Below, piece by piece: positions 1 through 8,181 of a DNA stretch of 64,000 bases (positions within the stretch are counted from its first letter, which is position 1; each line of letters opens with the position of its first letter). Made by a program: the position numbers and the translations under genes. Location of the stretch: NCBI RefSeq assembly GCF_019613795.1, contig NZ_CP080429.1:2344501-2408500 (forward strand). Reading direction: 5' to 3'. This stretch comes from Flavobacterium litorale (GTDB lineage Bacteria > Bacteroidota > Bacteroidia > Flavobacteriales > Flavobacteriaceae). The notes beneath the pieces are model-generated. The model saw only the letters and a program-made list of their open reading frames with translations, ran no database searches and was not told where the DNA came from.

Positions 1-340
1 CTTTACGCAGTACCCAAACATCGTTAAAAGTATTTATATCGGCTTCTGCTAGTGCTTTTTTACCTTCGGCTAGTTTCTCTTCAAAAAAGTCGAGTAATTC
101 TCCTGTACTTGCTACAATTTTTGGTTCGTATTGGGTAACGGCAAAATCAAGTTCATCGGTTTGTATTGTGGTAACAATCCAATCGGGTAATTCGGCTATG
201 TGCGATGCCAATATTTTCATTTTCATACTTTTAGGATGCGGTTGCCACTCGAAATGTTCTTCTGGAATTTGTGCAAGCATTTTGCGTGTTACAACACTCT
301 CTCTTTGTAATTCTTCGTTTAATAAATGAATTAAATCCAT
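1..340 (-). CDS. DinB-family protein (partial, C-terminus off the window)
   Basis: The ATG is at 340 on the minus strand and the frame is open to the window edge, giving about 113 residues that begin MDLIHLLNEELQRES. The text matches the DinB/DUF664 four-helix bundle family. The conserved histidine near residue 47 in SHIAELPDW is the usual first metal ligand; the later ligands lie outside the window. DinB-like proteins are putative metal-dependent enzymes, some of them thiol-dependent transferases, and the substrate here is unknown. It is followed upstream by a WYL regulator gene on the same strand, and such pairing is common. The family call is fairly safe; the function is open. Confidence 0.75.
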   Translation of the reverse strand, partial: MDLIHLLNEELQRESVVTRKMLAQIPEEHFEWQPHPKSMKMKILASHIAELPDWIVTTIQTDELDFAVTQYEPKIVASTGELLDFFEEKLAEGKKALAEADINTFNDVWVLRK

Positions 341-401
341 AACATATTGGTTTTATTTGTTTAATAGGACAAAGTAAAACACAGTTGGTGACAACAGTAT
401 G

Positions 402-1367
402 TCAGTAGGATTTTTCTAAATTCATTTTTTCCGAAATTTTTTCTACGAGTGTTGCTATTCTATCCTTGAGCGACTCTGGTTCTAGTACCTCAGCATAATC
501 GGCAAACATCATTATCCATCGGGCAAAGCCTTCGTATAAATAATGCGATGTAAATGTCATATCAACATAATCATCTTTAACCTCTTCCGATACAAAACCG
601 TACTGGTAGCGTTGTTCTTGTATGTAGGGTACAACCCTTTTATCAATACGTAAAACAACTTTTTGGGGTACACAATCGCGTTGTAATTGCTCCTGCTCCC
701 TGTATTCGCGCAATGTGGTGCGTTGCTGTTGCTTTTGTTGGGTTAGCTGTATATTTTTAACCCTATCTATCCTAAATTGTCGGTATGTTTCACGGAGGTG
801 GCAGTAGGCAACGGTGTACCAGTGCTCGTTTTCGTGGAATACGCCTATGGGTTCTATTAAACGTTGGCTATTACTATCTTTATTAAGTGCGCGGTATTCC
901 ATTTGTACAGCCTTTCGTTCGGCAATAGCTTTTATAAGTACATCTAATGTGTTTTGCGGATATTTATTATTGTTACTGCGTTTTTTAGTAACTTCTATAT
1001 ACCCCTCAAGATTATCTACAAGTTGTTTGTCGCTAGCCCGTAGTACTGCTTTTACTTTGTACAGCGCCGATGCAAAGTTGGTTTGCAATGCTATATCTGT
1101 AAACTTTTCCATTAGCTTTTCGGCTGTTACAAAAGCCATCGCTTCTTCGGGGGTAAACATTACTGGAGGCAGCCTATACCCATCTACTAAAGAATAACCA
1201 ATCCCTGCTTCGCCGTATATGGGTACGCCTGCTTCTTCTAACGTACGAATATCGCGATATACAGTACGAAGGCTTATATCGAACCTATTGGCAATGTCTT
1301 GTGCTTTTACAACTTTTTTAGATTGTAGCTGTATTAGCATGGCGGTTATCCTATCAAAACGGTTCAT
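402..1367 (-). CDS. WYL-domain transcriptional regulator (YafY/DeoR-like)
   Basis: This 322-residue protein has an N-terminal helix-turn-helix (about residues 5-60, with SLRTVYRDIRTLEEAG as recognition helix), a linker, a WYL domain around 140-220 and a C-terminal WCX-like extension. WYL domains are thought to sense ligands or nucleic acid. The ATG at 1367 was preferred over an in-frame TTG at 1373 because MNRFDR is the usual family start. The DinB-family gene lies 61 bp downstream on the same strand and is the likeliest target or co-transcribed partner. A TAnnTTTG box lies just upstream at 1387-1394. Confidence 0.88.
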   Translation of the reverse strand: MNRFDRITAMLIQLQSKKVVKAQDIANRFDISLRTVYRDIRTLEEAGVPIYGEAGIGYSLVDGYRLPPVMFTPEEAMAFVTAEKLMEKFTDIALQTNFASALYKVKAVLRASDKQLVDNLEGYIEVTKKRSNNNKYPQNTLDVLIKAIAERKAVQMEYRALNKDSNSQRLIEPIGVFHENEHWYTVAYCHLRETYRQFRIDRVKNIQLTQQKQQQRTTLREYREQEQLQRDCVPQKVVLRIDKRVVPYIQEQRYQYGFVSEEVKDDYVDMTFTSHYLYEGFARWIMMFADYAEVLEPESLKDRIATLVEKISEKMNLEKSY

Positions 1368-1386
1368 ACGCAAATGGTTTACACTC

Positions 1387-1394
1387 CAAATTTA
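1387..1394 (-). promoter_or_regulatory. -7 box TAAATTTG upstream of the WYL regulator
   Basis: On the minus strand the sequence is TAAATTTG, a full match to the Bacteroidota TAnnTTTG -7 element, 20 bp before the ATG at 1367. No TTG at the usual 17-23 bp further upstream was found, so only half of the promoter is supported. Confidence 0.45.
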
Positions 1395-1420
1395 CTATTT
1401 TAGATGCAAACGTCATAAAT

Positions 1421-1451
1421 AATAAAAGCCCTACAGTGTAGGGCTTTTATT
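1421..1451 (-). terminator. Hairpin terminator between the OsmC gene and the WYL regulator
   Basis: There are perfect 13-bp arms (AATAAAAGCCCTA and TAGGGCTTTTATT) around a 5-nt loop. It lies downstream of the OsmC gene, which ends at 1470. The A- and T-rich flanks would give a U-rich tail in either direction. It separates the OsmC transcript from the WYL regulator. Confidence 0.8.
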
Positions 1452-1469
1452 ATGGTAGTATAGTGCTTG

Positions 1470-1886
1470 TTAGTTTTGCACTAATGTTGCGCTAGATGAT
1501 ATTTTAGTGTTAAGCAGTTTGGATATAGGGCAATTTTTTTCTGCCTTTTGTACATGTTGCTGGAATGTTGCTGTATTAATATCATCTACCCTAGCAATTA
1601 CAGACAGGTGTGAACTTACCACGCTACCATCTCGAAAATCAACATCACATTTTGTTTCGATAGAAGCTACATCATATCCTGCTTCGTTTAAATATGCTGT
1701 AAGTTGCATGGTAAAGCATCCTGAGTGTGCCGCAGCAATAAGCTCTTCGGGGTTGGTACCATTACCGCTTTCAAAACGGGTTTTAAAAGAGTATTGTGTG
1801 TTGTTAAGTACATTACTTTCTGTACTAAGTCTTCCTTCACCTTGTTTAAGAGAGCCTTCCCAAATAGCTGTAGCATTTCGTTTCAT
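1470..1886 (-). CDS. OsmC-family peroxide/redox protein
   Basis: The protein has 138 residues from the ATG at 1886, with MKRNATAIWEG matching the typical OsmC start. An ATG at 1916 and a TTG at 1928 are possible but add an unconserved tail. The two conserved cysteines are visible: Cys57 in AAAHSGCFTM and Cys119 in EKNCPISK. In OsmC/Ohr proteins they form the thiol pair that reduces organic hydroperoxides in the cytoplasm. The short CPISK form and overall length fit the OsmC branch better than Ohr. The gene stands alone, with a strong terminator after it. Confidence 0.9.
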   Translation of the reverse strand: MKRNATAIWEGSLKQGEGRLSTESNVLNNTQYSFKTRFESGNGTNPEELIAAAHSGCFTMQLTAYLNEAGYDVASIETKCDVDFRDGSVVSSHLSVIARVDDINTATFQQHVQKAEKNCPISKLLNTKISSSATLVQN

Positions 1887-1974
1887 AAATATAGTTTTTG
1901 TTGTTTTTAATAGCATAAAATTAGCCAATAGCTACCGGAATGTATAGGCTATTAAATGAAGTTTAACAAAAAAA

Positions 1975-2538
1975 TTACTCGTTTACTGTTTGCAACATAG
2001 TCAGCATTTTTAATGTGGTGTTCCAATTGCGTATAGTAGCCTTGCAATTGTTACCCAATTTATTCTCTATAAAAGCATTGGTTAATTTAGAGTCTGCTGC
2101 ACTTTGCGATAGTTTTAAATACACTATTTTACCTACAGCTTTAAAAGCATCGTCACTACGATTGTATTTTTTCATTTTATCCAAGCCCTGCGGTGTAACT
2201 TCGTGGGTAAGGAATACTACAAAATACTTTTTTTTGCCCGATGGCTCTGGTACATCGTCAGTATAAGGGTTATTGGCTATAATCTGTTCTAAATCGGCAG
2301 CATCGTATATATAAACTACTACATCATAACCGTATTCTTTGTATAAAAGTAATTTTATATCGTAGGCTATCTTAGCCTTATCTGTTTCCTCCAACTCAAA
2401 AACAATATTCCCACTTTGTATGTAGGTTTGCACATTATTATAACCATTTGCAGCCATTAGTTTTCGTAAATGCTCCATTTTTATAATATTGTGTCCGCTA
2501 ACGTTAACGGCACGAAGTAAAGCTAAATAAGCAGGCAT
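1975..2538 (-). CDS. DUF1697 family protein
   Basis: A 187-residue protein that begins MPAYLALLRAVNVSGHN and contains the motif YIQSGNIVFE, both hallmarks of DUF1697. The family is widespread, soluble and of unknown biochemical role. It is divergent from rlmD across a 68-bp gap in which the two candidate -7 boxes sit only 23 bp apart. No signal peptide or membrane segment is present. Confidence 0.85.
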   Translation of the reverse strand: MPAYLALLRAVNVSGHNIIKMEHLRKLMAANGYNNVQTYIQSGNIVFELEETDKAKIAYDIKLLLYKEYGYDVVVYIYDAADLEQIIANNPYTDDVPEPSGKKKYFVVFLTHEVTPQGLDKMKKYNRSDDAFKAVGKIVYLKLSQSAADSKLTNAFIENKLGNNCKATIRNWNTTLKMLTMLQTVNE

Positions 2539-2563
2539 ACTAGTTGTTTTTAAGTATTAGCCA

Positions 2564-2571
2564 CAAATTTA
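2564..2571 (-). promoter_or_regulatory. -7 box TAAATTTG upstream of the DUF1697 gene
   Basis: The minus strand reads TAAATTTG 25 bp before the ATG at 2538. A TTG (plus-strand caa at 2587-2589) lies 15 bp upstream, slightly closer than the usual 17-23 bp. Confidence 0.4.
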
Positions 2572-2594
2572 TTTAAATTTAATGAGCAATAGCT

Positions 2595-2602
2595 TATTTT
2601 TG
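2595..2602 (+). promoter_or_regulatory. -7 box TATTTTTG directly before the rlmD start
   Basis: This matches TAnnTTTG and ends 4 bp before the ATG at 2607. If used, transcription would begin at or next to the A of the start codon, giving a leaderless or nearly leaderless mRNA. No good TTG -33 element was found. Confidence 0.35.
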
Positions 2603-2606
2603 CCGC

Positions 2607-4019
2607 ATGGGAAGAAAAAGAAGAGAGGAAATTATTTTTGAAAATATTGAAGTACTGGATGCTGGTGCAAGAGGTGTATCGGTAGCTAAAGCCCCCGATG
2701 GTAAAGTTATTTTTATACCCAACGTGGTACCTGGTGATGTGGTAGATGTACAAACATTTAAAAAACGTAAAGCCTATTACGAAGGTAAAGCCACTAAATT
2801 TCACGAGTATTCGGAACACAGAATAACACCTGTATGCCAACACTTTGGCTCGTGCGGTGGTTGTAAATGGCAAAACATGACGTATGAGCGTCAATTGTTT
2901 TACAAAAACAGAGAGGTATATAATAACCTAAAACGCATTGGTAAAATTGAACTCCCTGATTTTGAACCCATACTTGGAAGCGAAAAACAGTTTTTTTACC
3001 GTAATAAAATGGAATTCTCTTTCTCTAATAGCCGTTGGATGACGGAAGAGGAAATACAAAGCGATAAAGAAATTGAGAATAGTAATGCTCTTGGTTTTCA
3101 TATCCCTCGAATGTGGGATAAAATATTGGATATAACCCATTGTAGCCTACAGGAAGACCCTAGTAATGCCATACGTAACGAGGTTAGAGATTTTGCTAAT
3201 GCAAACGGATTGGCTTTTTTCAACCCAAGAGAGCATTCTGGTTTATTGCGTACCTTAATGTTACGTACAGCCTCTACTGGCGAAATAATGGTACTGATAC
3301 AATTTTATGATGATGATAAAGAAAAGCGTGAGCTGTTATTAAATCATCTTCAGGCAAAATTCCCAGAAATAACATCGCTACAATATGTAGTAAACCAAAA
3401 GGCTAACGATACTATATACGACCAAGACGTAACCCTTTATAAAGGTAGGGATTACATACTGGAAGAGATGGAAGGCTTACACTTTAGCATTAATGCTAAA
3501 TCGTTTTACCAAACCAATTCCGCGCAAGCGTACGAGCTATACAAAATAACGCGCGATTTTGCAGGACTTACAGGTAACGAGCTCGTTTATGATTTATATA
3601 CAGGTACGGGCACTATTGCACAATTTGTAGCCAAAAAAGCAGGCAAAGTAATTGGTGTTGAGGCTGTACCCGAAGCGATTGAAGATGCTAAAGAAAACGC
3701 CAAACGCAATAACATTACCAATTGTGAGTTTTTTGTTGGTGATATGAAGGTAGTATTTAACGATGCGTTTATTGCTGCACACGGTAAACCTGATGTTATT
3801 ATTACCGACCCACCGCGCGATGGTATGCATAAAGATGTAGTAGCGCAATTAATTAATATAGCACCCAAACGTATAGTATACGTTAGTTGCAACTCGGCTA
3901 CACAGGCACGCGATTTGGCATTATTAGACGAACACTATAAGGTTACCCGTGTGCGCCCCGTAGATATGTTTCCGCAAACGCACCATGTGGAAAATGTTGT
4001 ACTTTTGGAAAAACGATAA
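2607..4019 (+). CDS. rlmD: 23S rRNA (uracil-5-)-methyltransferase RlmD
   Basis: The 470-residue protein has the RlmD/RumA layout. There is an N-terminal TRAM RNA-binding domain (about 8-65), then an iron-sulfur cluster motif CQHFGSCGGC near 77-86 with a fourth cysteine near 178, and a Rossmann SAM-binding domain with YDLYTGTGTIAQFV. After it come DPPRDG and the catalytic-cysteine motif VYVSCNSATQARDL. The enzyme methylates a 23S rRNA uridine (U1939 in E. coli). Bacteroidota often carry several RlmC/RlmD-like paralogues, so the exact target uridine is inferred. DUF6452 and DUF6048 genes follow closely, suggesting one transcript. Confidence 0.92.
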   Translation: MGRKRREEIIFENIEVLDAGARGVSVAKAPDGKVIFIPNVVPGDVVDVQTFKKRKAYYEGKATKFHEYSEHRITPVCQHFGSCGGCKWQNMTYERQLFYKNREVYNNLKRIGKIELPDFEPILGSEKQFFYRNKMEFSFSNSRWMTEEEIQSDKEIENSNALGFHIPRMWDKILDITHCSLQEDPSNAIRNEVRDFANANGLAFFNPREHSGLLRTLMLRTASTGEIMVLIQFYDDDKEKRELLLNHLQAKFPEITSLQYVVNQKANDTIYDQDVTLYKGRDYILEEMEGLHFSINAKSFYQTNSAQAYELYKITRDFAGLTGNELVYDLYTGTGTIAQFVAKKAGKVIGVEAVPEAIEDAKENAKRNNITNCEFFVGDMKVVFNDAFIAAHGKPDVIITDPPRDGMHKDVVAQLINIAPKRIVYVSCNSATQARDLALLDEHYKVTRVRPVDMFPQTHHVENVVLLEKR

Positions 4020-4040
4020 ATAAAAACAGGCTTTACTGTT

Positions 4041-4574
4041 ATGAGAAAAATATTCGCTTCGTTATTACTACTACTAGCTACCCTATGTTGCTTTTGGGGT
4101 TGCGAAAAAGATGATATATGTGCCGATGGTACTGCTACTACCCCAAACTTAATTATTACATTACTTAACCAAGATAACCAAACGGAGCGTAAAGCAGGCA
4201 ACATACAATACTTTATGGATGTAGATGGCGAGGTAAACCTTATTGGACCTAGCGTTACCGACAGTATTGTAGTACCCTTGCGTACCGATGTAAATACTGT
4301 ACGATGGGGTTTTACCCTTATTACTACAGGTACAGGCGGTACCAGCAACTACAATACCGATTACTTAGAGTTTAACTATACTCGTAACGATATATACGTA
4401 TCGCGTGCGTGTGGGTACAAAACATTTTTTTACCTTGACGATGATACTACAGAGAACTTAAACCCTACACTTACCGATACTGTACCCGCTGATAACCTTT
4501 GGATACAAGATGTAATTATAACCCGAAATAACGTAGAAGATGAAGAATCGGCGCATGTGCAAATTTATTATTAA
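4041..4574 (+). CDS. DUF6452 family lipoprotein
   Basis: A 177-residue protein with a lipoprotein signal: a hydrophobic stretch followed by CFWGC, with the putative lipidated cysteine near residue 21. The next residues, EKDD, resemble the acidic export signal (K followed by two acidic residues) that sends lipoproteins to the cell surface in some Flavobacteriia, so surface exposure is possible. The rest is beta-rich and matches DUF6452, a flavobacterial family of unknown role. It starts 21 bp after rlmD and its 3' end overlaps the DUF6048 gene. Confidence 0.75.
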   Translation: MRKIFASLLLLLATLCCFWGCEKDDICADGTATTPNLIITLLNQDNQTERKAGNIQYFMDVDGEVNLIGPSVTDSIVVPLRTDVNTVRWGFTLITTGTGGTSNYNTDYLEFNYTRNDIYVSRACGYKTFFYLDDDTTENLNPTLTDTVPADNLWIQDVIITRNNVEDEESAHVQIYY

Positions 4575-5286
4575 CCTTTGCGCGCTATTTTTTGCAGTAG
4601 CTGCAAGTGCACAAACTGCTAACGATAGCATTGCTACTCCTGTACAAACAGAACGCTACGGAATACGTGTAGGTGCTGATTTGCACCGACTAAGTAAAGG
4701 TTTTTATACTGACGATTACAGAGGGTTGGAACTTGTAGCCGATTACAGGATAACTAAAAAGATATACATAGCAGGAGAAATTGGTAATGAAGATTATACT
4801 ATAGATGATAGGCAGTTGAATTTTACTACCAACGGAAGCTACCTAAAAATTGGTTTTGACTATAACGCCTATGAAAATTGGCTGGATATGGAAAATATGA
4901 TATACGCAGGTATGCGCTATAGTTTTGCCTCGTTTAGCCAAACATTAAACTCGTATACCATATACGATAACCGCGTTATTGATGCTAATGGTATACGCTA
5001 CCTTGATCCTGTAACTGTTGAATCGGGTACGGAATATAGCGGGCTTACTGCCCATTGGGTAGAGGTTGTTGGCGGTATAAAGGCAGAGGTTTTTGATAAT
5101 TTGTTCCTCGGGTTTAGCCTTAGGCTTAATTATATGATAACCGACACAAAACCTGATAATTTTGATAACCTTTATATTCCAGGATTCAATAAAACCTATA
5201 TAGGTAAATTTGGAGCAGGCTTTAACTACAGTATTTCCTATTTTATACCCTTTTATAAAAAGACTAAAAAAACTGAGGATAACTAA
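4540..5286 (+). CDS. DUF6048 family outer-membrane-like protein
   Basis: A 248-residue protein with an N-terminal signal peptide (FIINLCALFFAVAASAQ) and alternating aromatic/polar strands with repeated Tyr and Gly, which suggests a small outer-membrane beta-barrel. It matches the DUF6048 family, which has no known function. Two starts are possible, ATG at 4540 or at 4555; the second leaves a cleaner signal peptide. The overlap with the DUF6452 gene (35 or 20 bp) points to translational coupling of the pair. A strong terminator follows. Confidence 0.75.
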   Translation: MKNRRMCKFIINLCALFFAVAASAQTANDSIATPVQTERYGIRVGADLHRLSKGFYTDDYRGLELVADYRITKKIYIAGEIGNEDYTIDDRQLNFTTNGSYLKIGFDYNAYENWLDMENMIYAGMRYSFASFSQTLNSYTIYDNRVIDANGIRYLDPVTVESGTEYSGLTAHWVEVVGGIKAEVFDNLFLGFSLRLNYMITDTKPDNFDNLYIPGFNKTYIGKFGAGFNYSISYFIPFYKKTKKTEDN

Positions 5287-5293
5287 TAATACT

Positions 5294-5326
5294 AAAAAAC
5301 GAGCTACAAATTGCAGCTCGTTTTTT
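5294..5326 (+). terminator. Terminator after the rlmD operon
   Basis: The arms AAAAAACGAGCT and AGCTCGTTTTTT flank a 9-nt loop, and a T-run follows on the plus strand. It lies 8 bp after the DUF6048 stop. Confidence 0.85.
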
Positions 5327-5352
5327 ATTTATCACTGTTTAAAACAGTTTAT

Positions 5353-5380
5353 AAAAAAGCCTCCGCAATTGCGGAGGCCT
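5353..5380 (-). terminator. Terminator of the T9SS cargo gene
   Basis: The perfect palindrome GCCTCCGCAATTGCGGAGGC (5359-5378) is followed on the minus strand by TTTTTT. It lies 22 bp beyond the stop of the gene ending at 5402. Together with the preceding hairpin it insulates the two converging operons. Confidence 0.88.
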
Positions 5381-5401
5381 AAAAACTAATAACTAACAAA
5401 T

Positions 5402-7561
5402 TTATTGAACAACGATTTTTTTAGTAATTGATTTGCCTGCTGCTTCTAGTGTAATAAAATACATTCCACTATTAAGCATCGAAATATCTAAGTTTAGCTC
5501 ATTACCAGAGGCTGTAGTACTAAGTACTGTTTTGCCTAATATATCAGTAACATTAACCATAGCATCACCATTTAAATTTTCCATTTTTAATGTAACGCTG
5601 GTCGATGCAGGGTTCGGATACACTACAAAGGCATTACTAGCAAAGGCTGCACTACTTGCTGTAGCCTGTACAGTAGTAGTAGCCGTATTGGTAATTATAG
5701 CTTCGTTAAAATCGAAGTAAATACCTGCTGTAGCCTCCATAACATCGCCAATAGTAACGCCATCGGCTGGTTTAATTTTATAGGTTACATACCCTTGACT
5801 ACCTGGTACATCGATATCGGTATATGGTAAATCGATATTATTGAATATGAATGATACGTTCTCGCCGTTACGCGCAGTAACATAATTATGGCTACCTACT
5901 ATCGGTTCAAAAGTACTCCAGTCTAAATTAGCATCAAGCTCCGTATCAATACGAACATTGGTTGCATTGGCTGTACCTTCGTTTTGGAAACGAATGGTAT
6001 AATGTAAATACTCTTCTGCTTGTTCTTCGCTTATATACTCACCTTCGTGTACTCTAATATCGTTAGGATCAAAACTATTTACTACTGTTTGGCTTAATTC
6101 AGATATGTTATTGCTAAAATCATCATCTAAATTAGCATCTATAATTGCAGCAAAATCTAAAATATCGCCACTGTTTACTGTAGGCGGTTGCATCACAAGA
6201 AAATCAACTACAATGTATCCTGATTGAAATGGCATTAGGTTATCATACTGTAATGTTAATGTATTTCCTGCTTGCTGCATAGCTGGCAAAGCACTATCAA
6301 AAGTCATCATAGTACTATCAAAAGTTAAACTTACAACACCGCTTGCTGGTAATACACCCATGTTTTCGTAAACAATAACGTAAGATGAAAGGAAACCTGG
6401 TATTGCTAATGTAGTAGGTACTAAAGTTACAGCAACATCGTTAACAGGATTTGAAACCGTTAAACAAAAATCAAGCGGATCTTGCTCCTCAGATACTATT
6501 ATAGTATATGATGATGGTACACTTGTATACGATATACCAGAAGATTGCGCTACACTAATAGTGCTATCGCCATCTGGCACATTATAAAAATAATACTCAC
6601 CATTAGCATTGGTGTAAGTATAATAAACATCGTTATTGTTAACTAAACTTACTAAAATACCTGATGCAAGAATATCTGTAGCGTTACACCCATTATTGTC
6701 TATATCGTATGTAATTGTACCCAATACTGTATTTCCAGTACAATTATCATCAACTATTAAGTCTAATGGTGCAACTGCTATACAATCATTTACGTACAGC
6801 GTTACATAAATTGTTTGTGTTAAAGTTGTACTGGTATATTGCAGAGGATTATTAATTTGGTTTGTCCCCATCAGTGCGTCTTCTTCCGTTGTAAAAAATG
6901 CTACATCACCTTCGGCAATGCCATTTAAAACAATTGGAATCACAGAAGTGAGGTCGAAAACGTATGTACTTTCATCTCCCGATACACATCCTACTAGAGG
7001 TGGTAATTCAGTTATAAACAAATTTTCAATATATACATCAAAAGCTTCTTCTTGTAAACAACCAAAATCTTCATAATATACATACACCATCTGTGTTTCT
7101 TGTATTAAGTCGCCAACTGCGTACATAATACCTGAACCAGCAGGACCCGAAAAATAATTACCAAACTGCAAGGGTGGTAACGCATAGCCATCGCAAGCAT
7201 AAACGTCGTCCATAGCCGGTACCCAGCCGACACCAAAACCTATTAAAAACGAGGTTGTATCAAAAGTGTCATCACTATTGTTAGTTACTCTTACATAAAT
7301 AATTTCGGATTGCTGACCGATATATTCAGATGGATTTAAAATTGGGTTTGTGTTATCTGTCGCATCTTCTTCAGAGGTAAAATAAGCAACAGTAAAATCG
7401 TTTGAGTTTTGATTACCCAAAACAACGGGAGTCTGTGCTGATAAATCAAAAATTTCAAATCCGCACTGTAAAATATCGTCAGGTTGGTAGGCTATTGCCT
7501 GTGCCTGCATATTTGCTATAAATAGCATGAATGTTAATAGGGAGAGTAAAATCTTTTTCAT
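5402..7561 (-). CDS. Secreted T9SS type A sorting-domain protein with SdrD-B-like and DUF11/DUF7619-like domains
   Basis: A 719-residue secreted protein. It has a signal peptide (LLSLLTFMLFIANMQAQA), a central Ig-like SdrD-B-type domain around 280-350 (GTITYDIDNNGC and NANGEYYFYNVPDG) and a DUF11/DUF7619-type repeat domain around 490-640 (SFDPNDIRVHEG, LHYTIRFQNEGTANATNVR, YFDFNEAIITNTA). The last 75 or so residues form a T9SS type A sorting domain starting VVYPNPAS and ending ITKKIVVQ. T9SS exports such cargo and usually attaches it to the surface or releases it. No catalytic domain is evident, so an adhesive or structural role is inferred. An AU-rich hairpin covers its start codon. Confidence 0.88.
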   Translation of the reverse strand: MKKILLSLLTFMLFIANMQAQAIAYQPDDILQCGFEIFDLSAQTPVVLGNQNSNDFTVAYFTSEEDATDNTNPILNPSEYIGQQSEIIYVRVTNNSDDTFDTTSFLIGFGVGWVPAMDDVYACDGYALPPLQFGNYFSGPAGSGIMYAVGDLIQETQMVYVYYEDFGCLQEEAFDVYIENLFITELPPLVGCVSGDESTYVFDLTSVIPIVLNGIAEGDVAFFTTEEDALMGTNQINNPLQYTSTTLTQTIYVTLYVNDCIAVAPLDLIVDDNCTGNTVLGTITYDIDNNGCNATDILASGILVSLVNNNDVYYTYTNANGEYYFYNVPDGDSTISVAQSSGISYTSVPSSYTIIVSEEQDPLDFCLTVSNPVNDVAVTLVPTTLAIPGFLSSYVIVYENMGVLPASGVVSLTFDSTMMTFDSALPAMQQAGNTLTLQYDNLMPFQSGYIVVDFLVMQPPTVNSGDILDFAAIIDANLDDDFSNNISELSQTVVNSFDPNDIRVHEGEYISEEQAEEYLHYTIRFQNEGTANATNVRIDTELDANLDWSTFEPIVGSHNYVTARNGENVSFIFNNIDLPYTDIDVPGSQGYVTYKIKPADGVTIGDVMEATAGIYFDFNEAIITNTATTTVQATASSAAFASNAFVVYPNPASTSVTLKMENLNGDAMVNVTDILGKTVLSTTASGNELNLDISMLNSGMYFITLEAAGKSITKKIVVQ

Positions 7562-7591
7562 AAGTTAATATTTGTTTGGTTATTAACTTAT
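7559..7591 (-). promoter_or_regulatory. Hairpin spanning the start codon of the T9SS cargo gene
   Basis: On the mRNA strand ATAAGTTAATA and TATTAACTTAT form perfect 11-bp arms around a 10-nt A-rich loop. The 3' arm ends with the AT of the ATG. Pairing would close the start codon and the region just upstream of it. Confidence 0.5.
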
Positions 7592-7707
7592 AAACAAGTG
7601 TAAGGTTAATTACCCTACTGTAAAAAAATAAGATAATATTAAAATTATAGCGAATACGTTAGCTATTTTTGCTACTATTCTTTAAAAAACTGAGATTTAT
7701 TTTAAAA

Positions 7708-8073
7708 TTAAATAGCAGTAGTAACCTCACTTTGAAGCAACACCGTACTAATATTTAAATCGTAGTAGGTACGATAATCAGGATTTGAAATTATTTTAAA
7801 GTTTTTATGCAGTCGTTTATACTCCTCATCAGTAAAATCTTCTAAAATAATTTTTACGATGTATGGCTCACGCGCTATAAATTTTTCACGATCGATACAA
7901 ATTACAGAAGCATCAAAACAATCTTCATATTGATGATAAAAGCATGCCCCCATGGGTTCGTAACGGCTTGTATCAATAGTACGCGTTTCGAGAAGTGGTA
8001 GTAGTTCGAGCCCTTTATTTTTCAGTTTCTTTTTAGTGTTATTGTACTCAGGTGCTACCGTAATTAATTCCAT
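7708..8073 (-). CDS. Hypothetical protein, 121 aa
   Basis: I do not recognise this protein. It has no signal peptide or membrane helix and reads as a small mixed alpha/beta cytoplasmic protein rich in Tyr, Asp and Glu, starting MELITVAPEYNNTKKKLKNK. It contains two cysteines in YEPMGACFYHQYEDCFDA. The ATG at 8073 is preceded by an A/T-rich leader. It stands between the T9SS cargo gene and the DUF4294 gene on the same strand with gaps over 100 bp, so it is probably its own transcript. Codon use looks like that of its neighbours. Confidence 0.7.
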   Translation of the reverse strand: MELITVAPEYNNTKKKLKNKGLELLPLLETRTIDTSRYEPMGACFYHQYEDCFDASVICIDREKFIAREPYIVKIILEDFTDEEYKRLHKNFKIISNPDYRTYYDLNISTVLLQSEVTTAI

Positions 8074-8181
8074 ATTTGCATAGTGTTTTTTAACGCTGCA
8101 AAATTCAAAATTATTTTTAGTTAGTACATTAAAATTGTGGTAACACTATGTTAAATCAGCCTTAACAATTCATACAAATTA

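Noticed and set aside
814..1197. 127-codon frame opposite the WYL regulator
   Set aside because: It is antisense to a recognised gene and has no domain or signal that makes sense.
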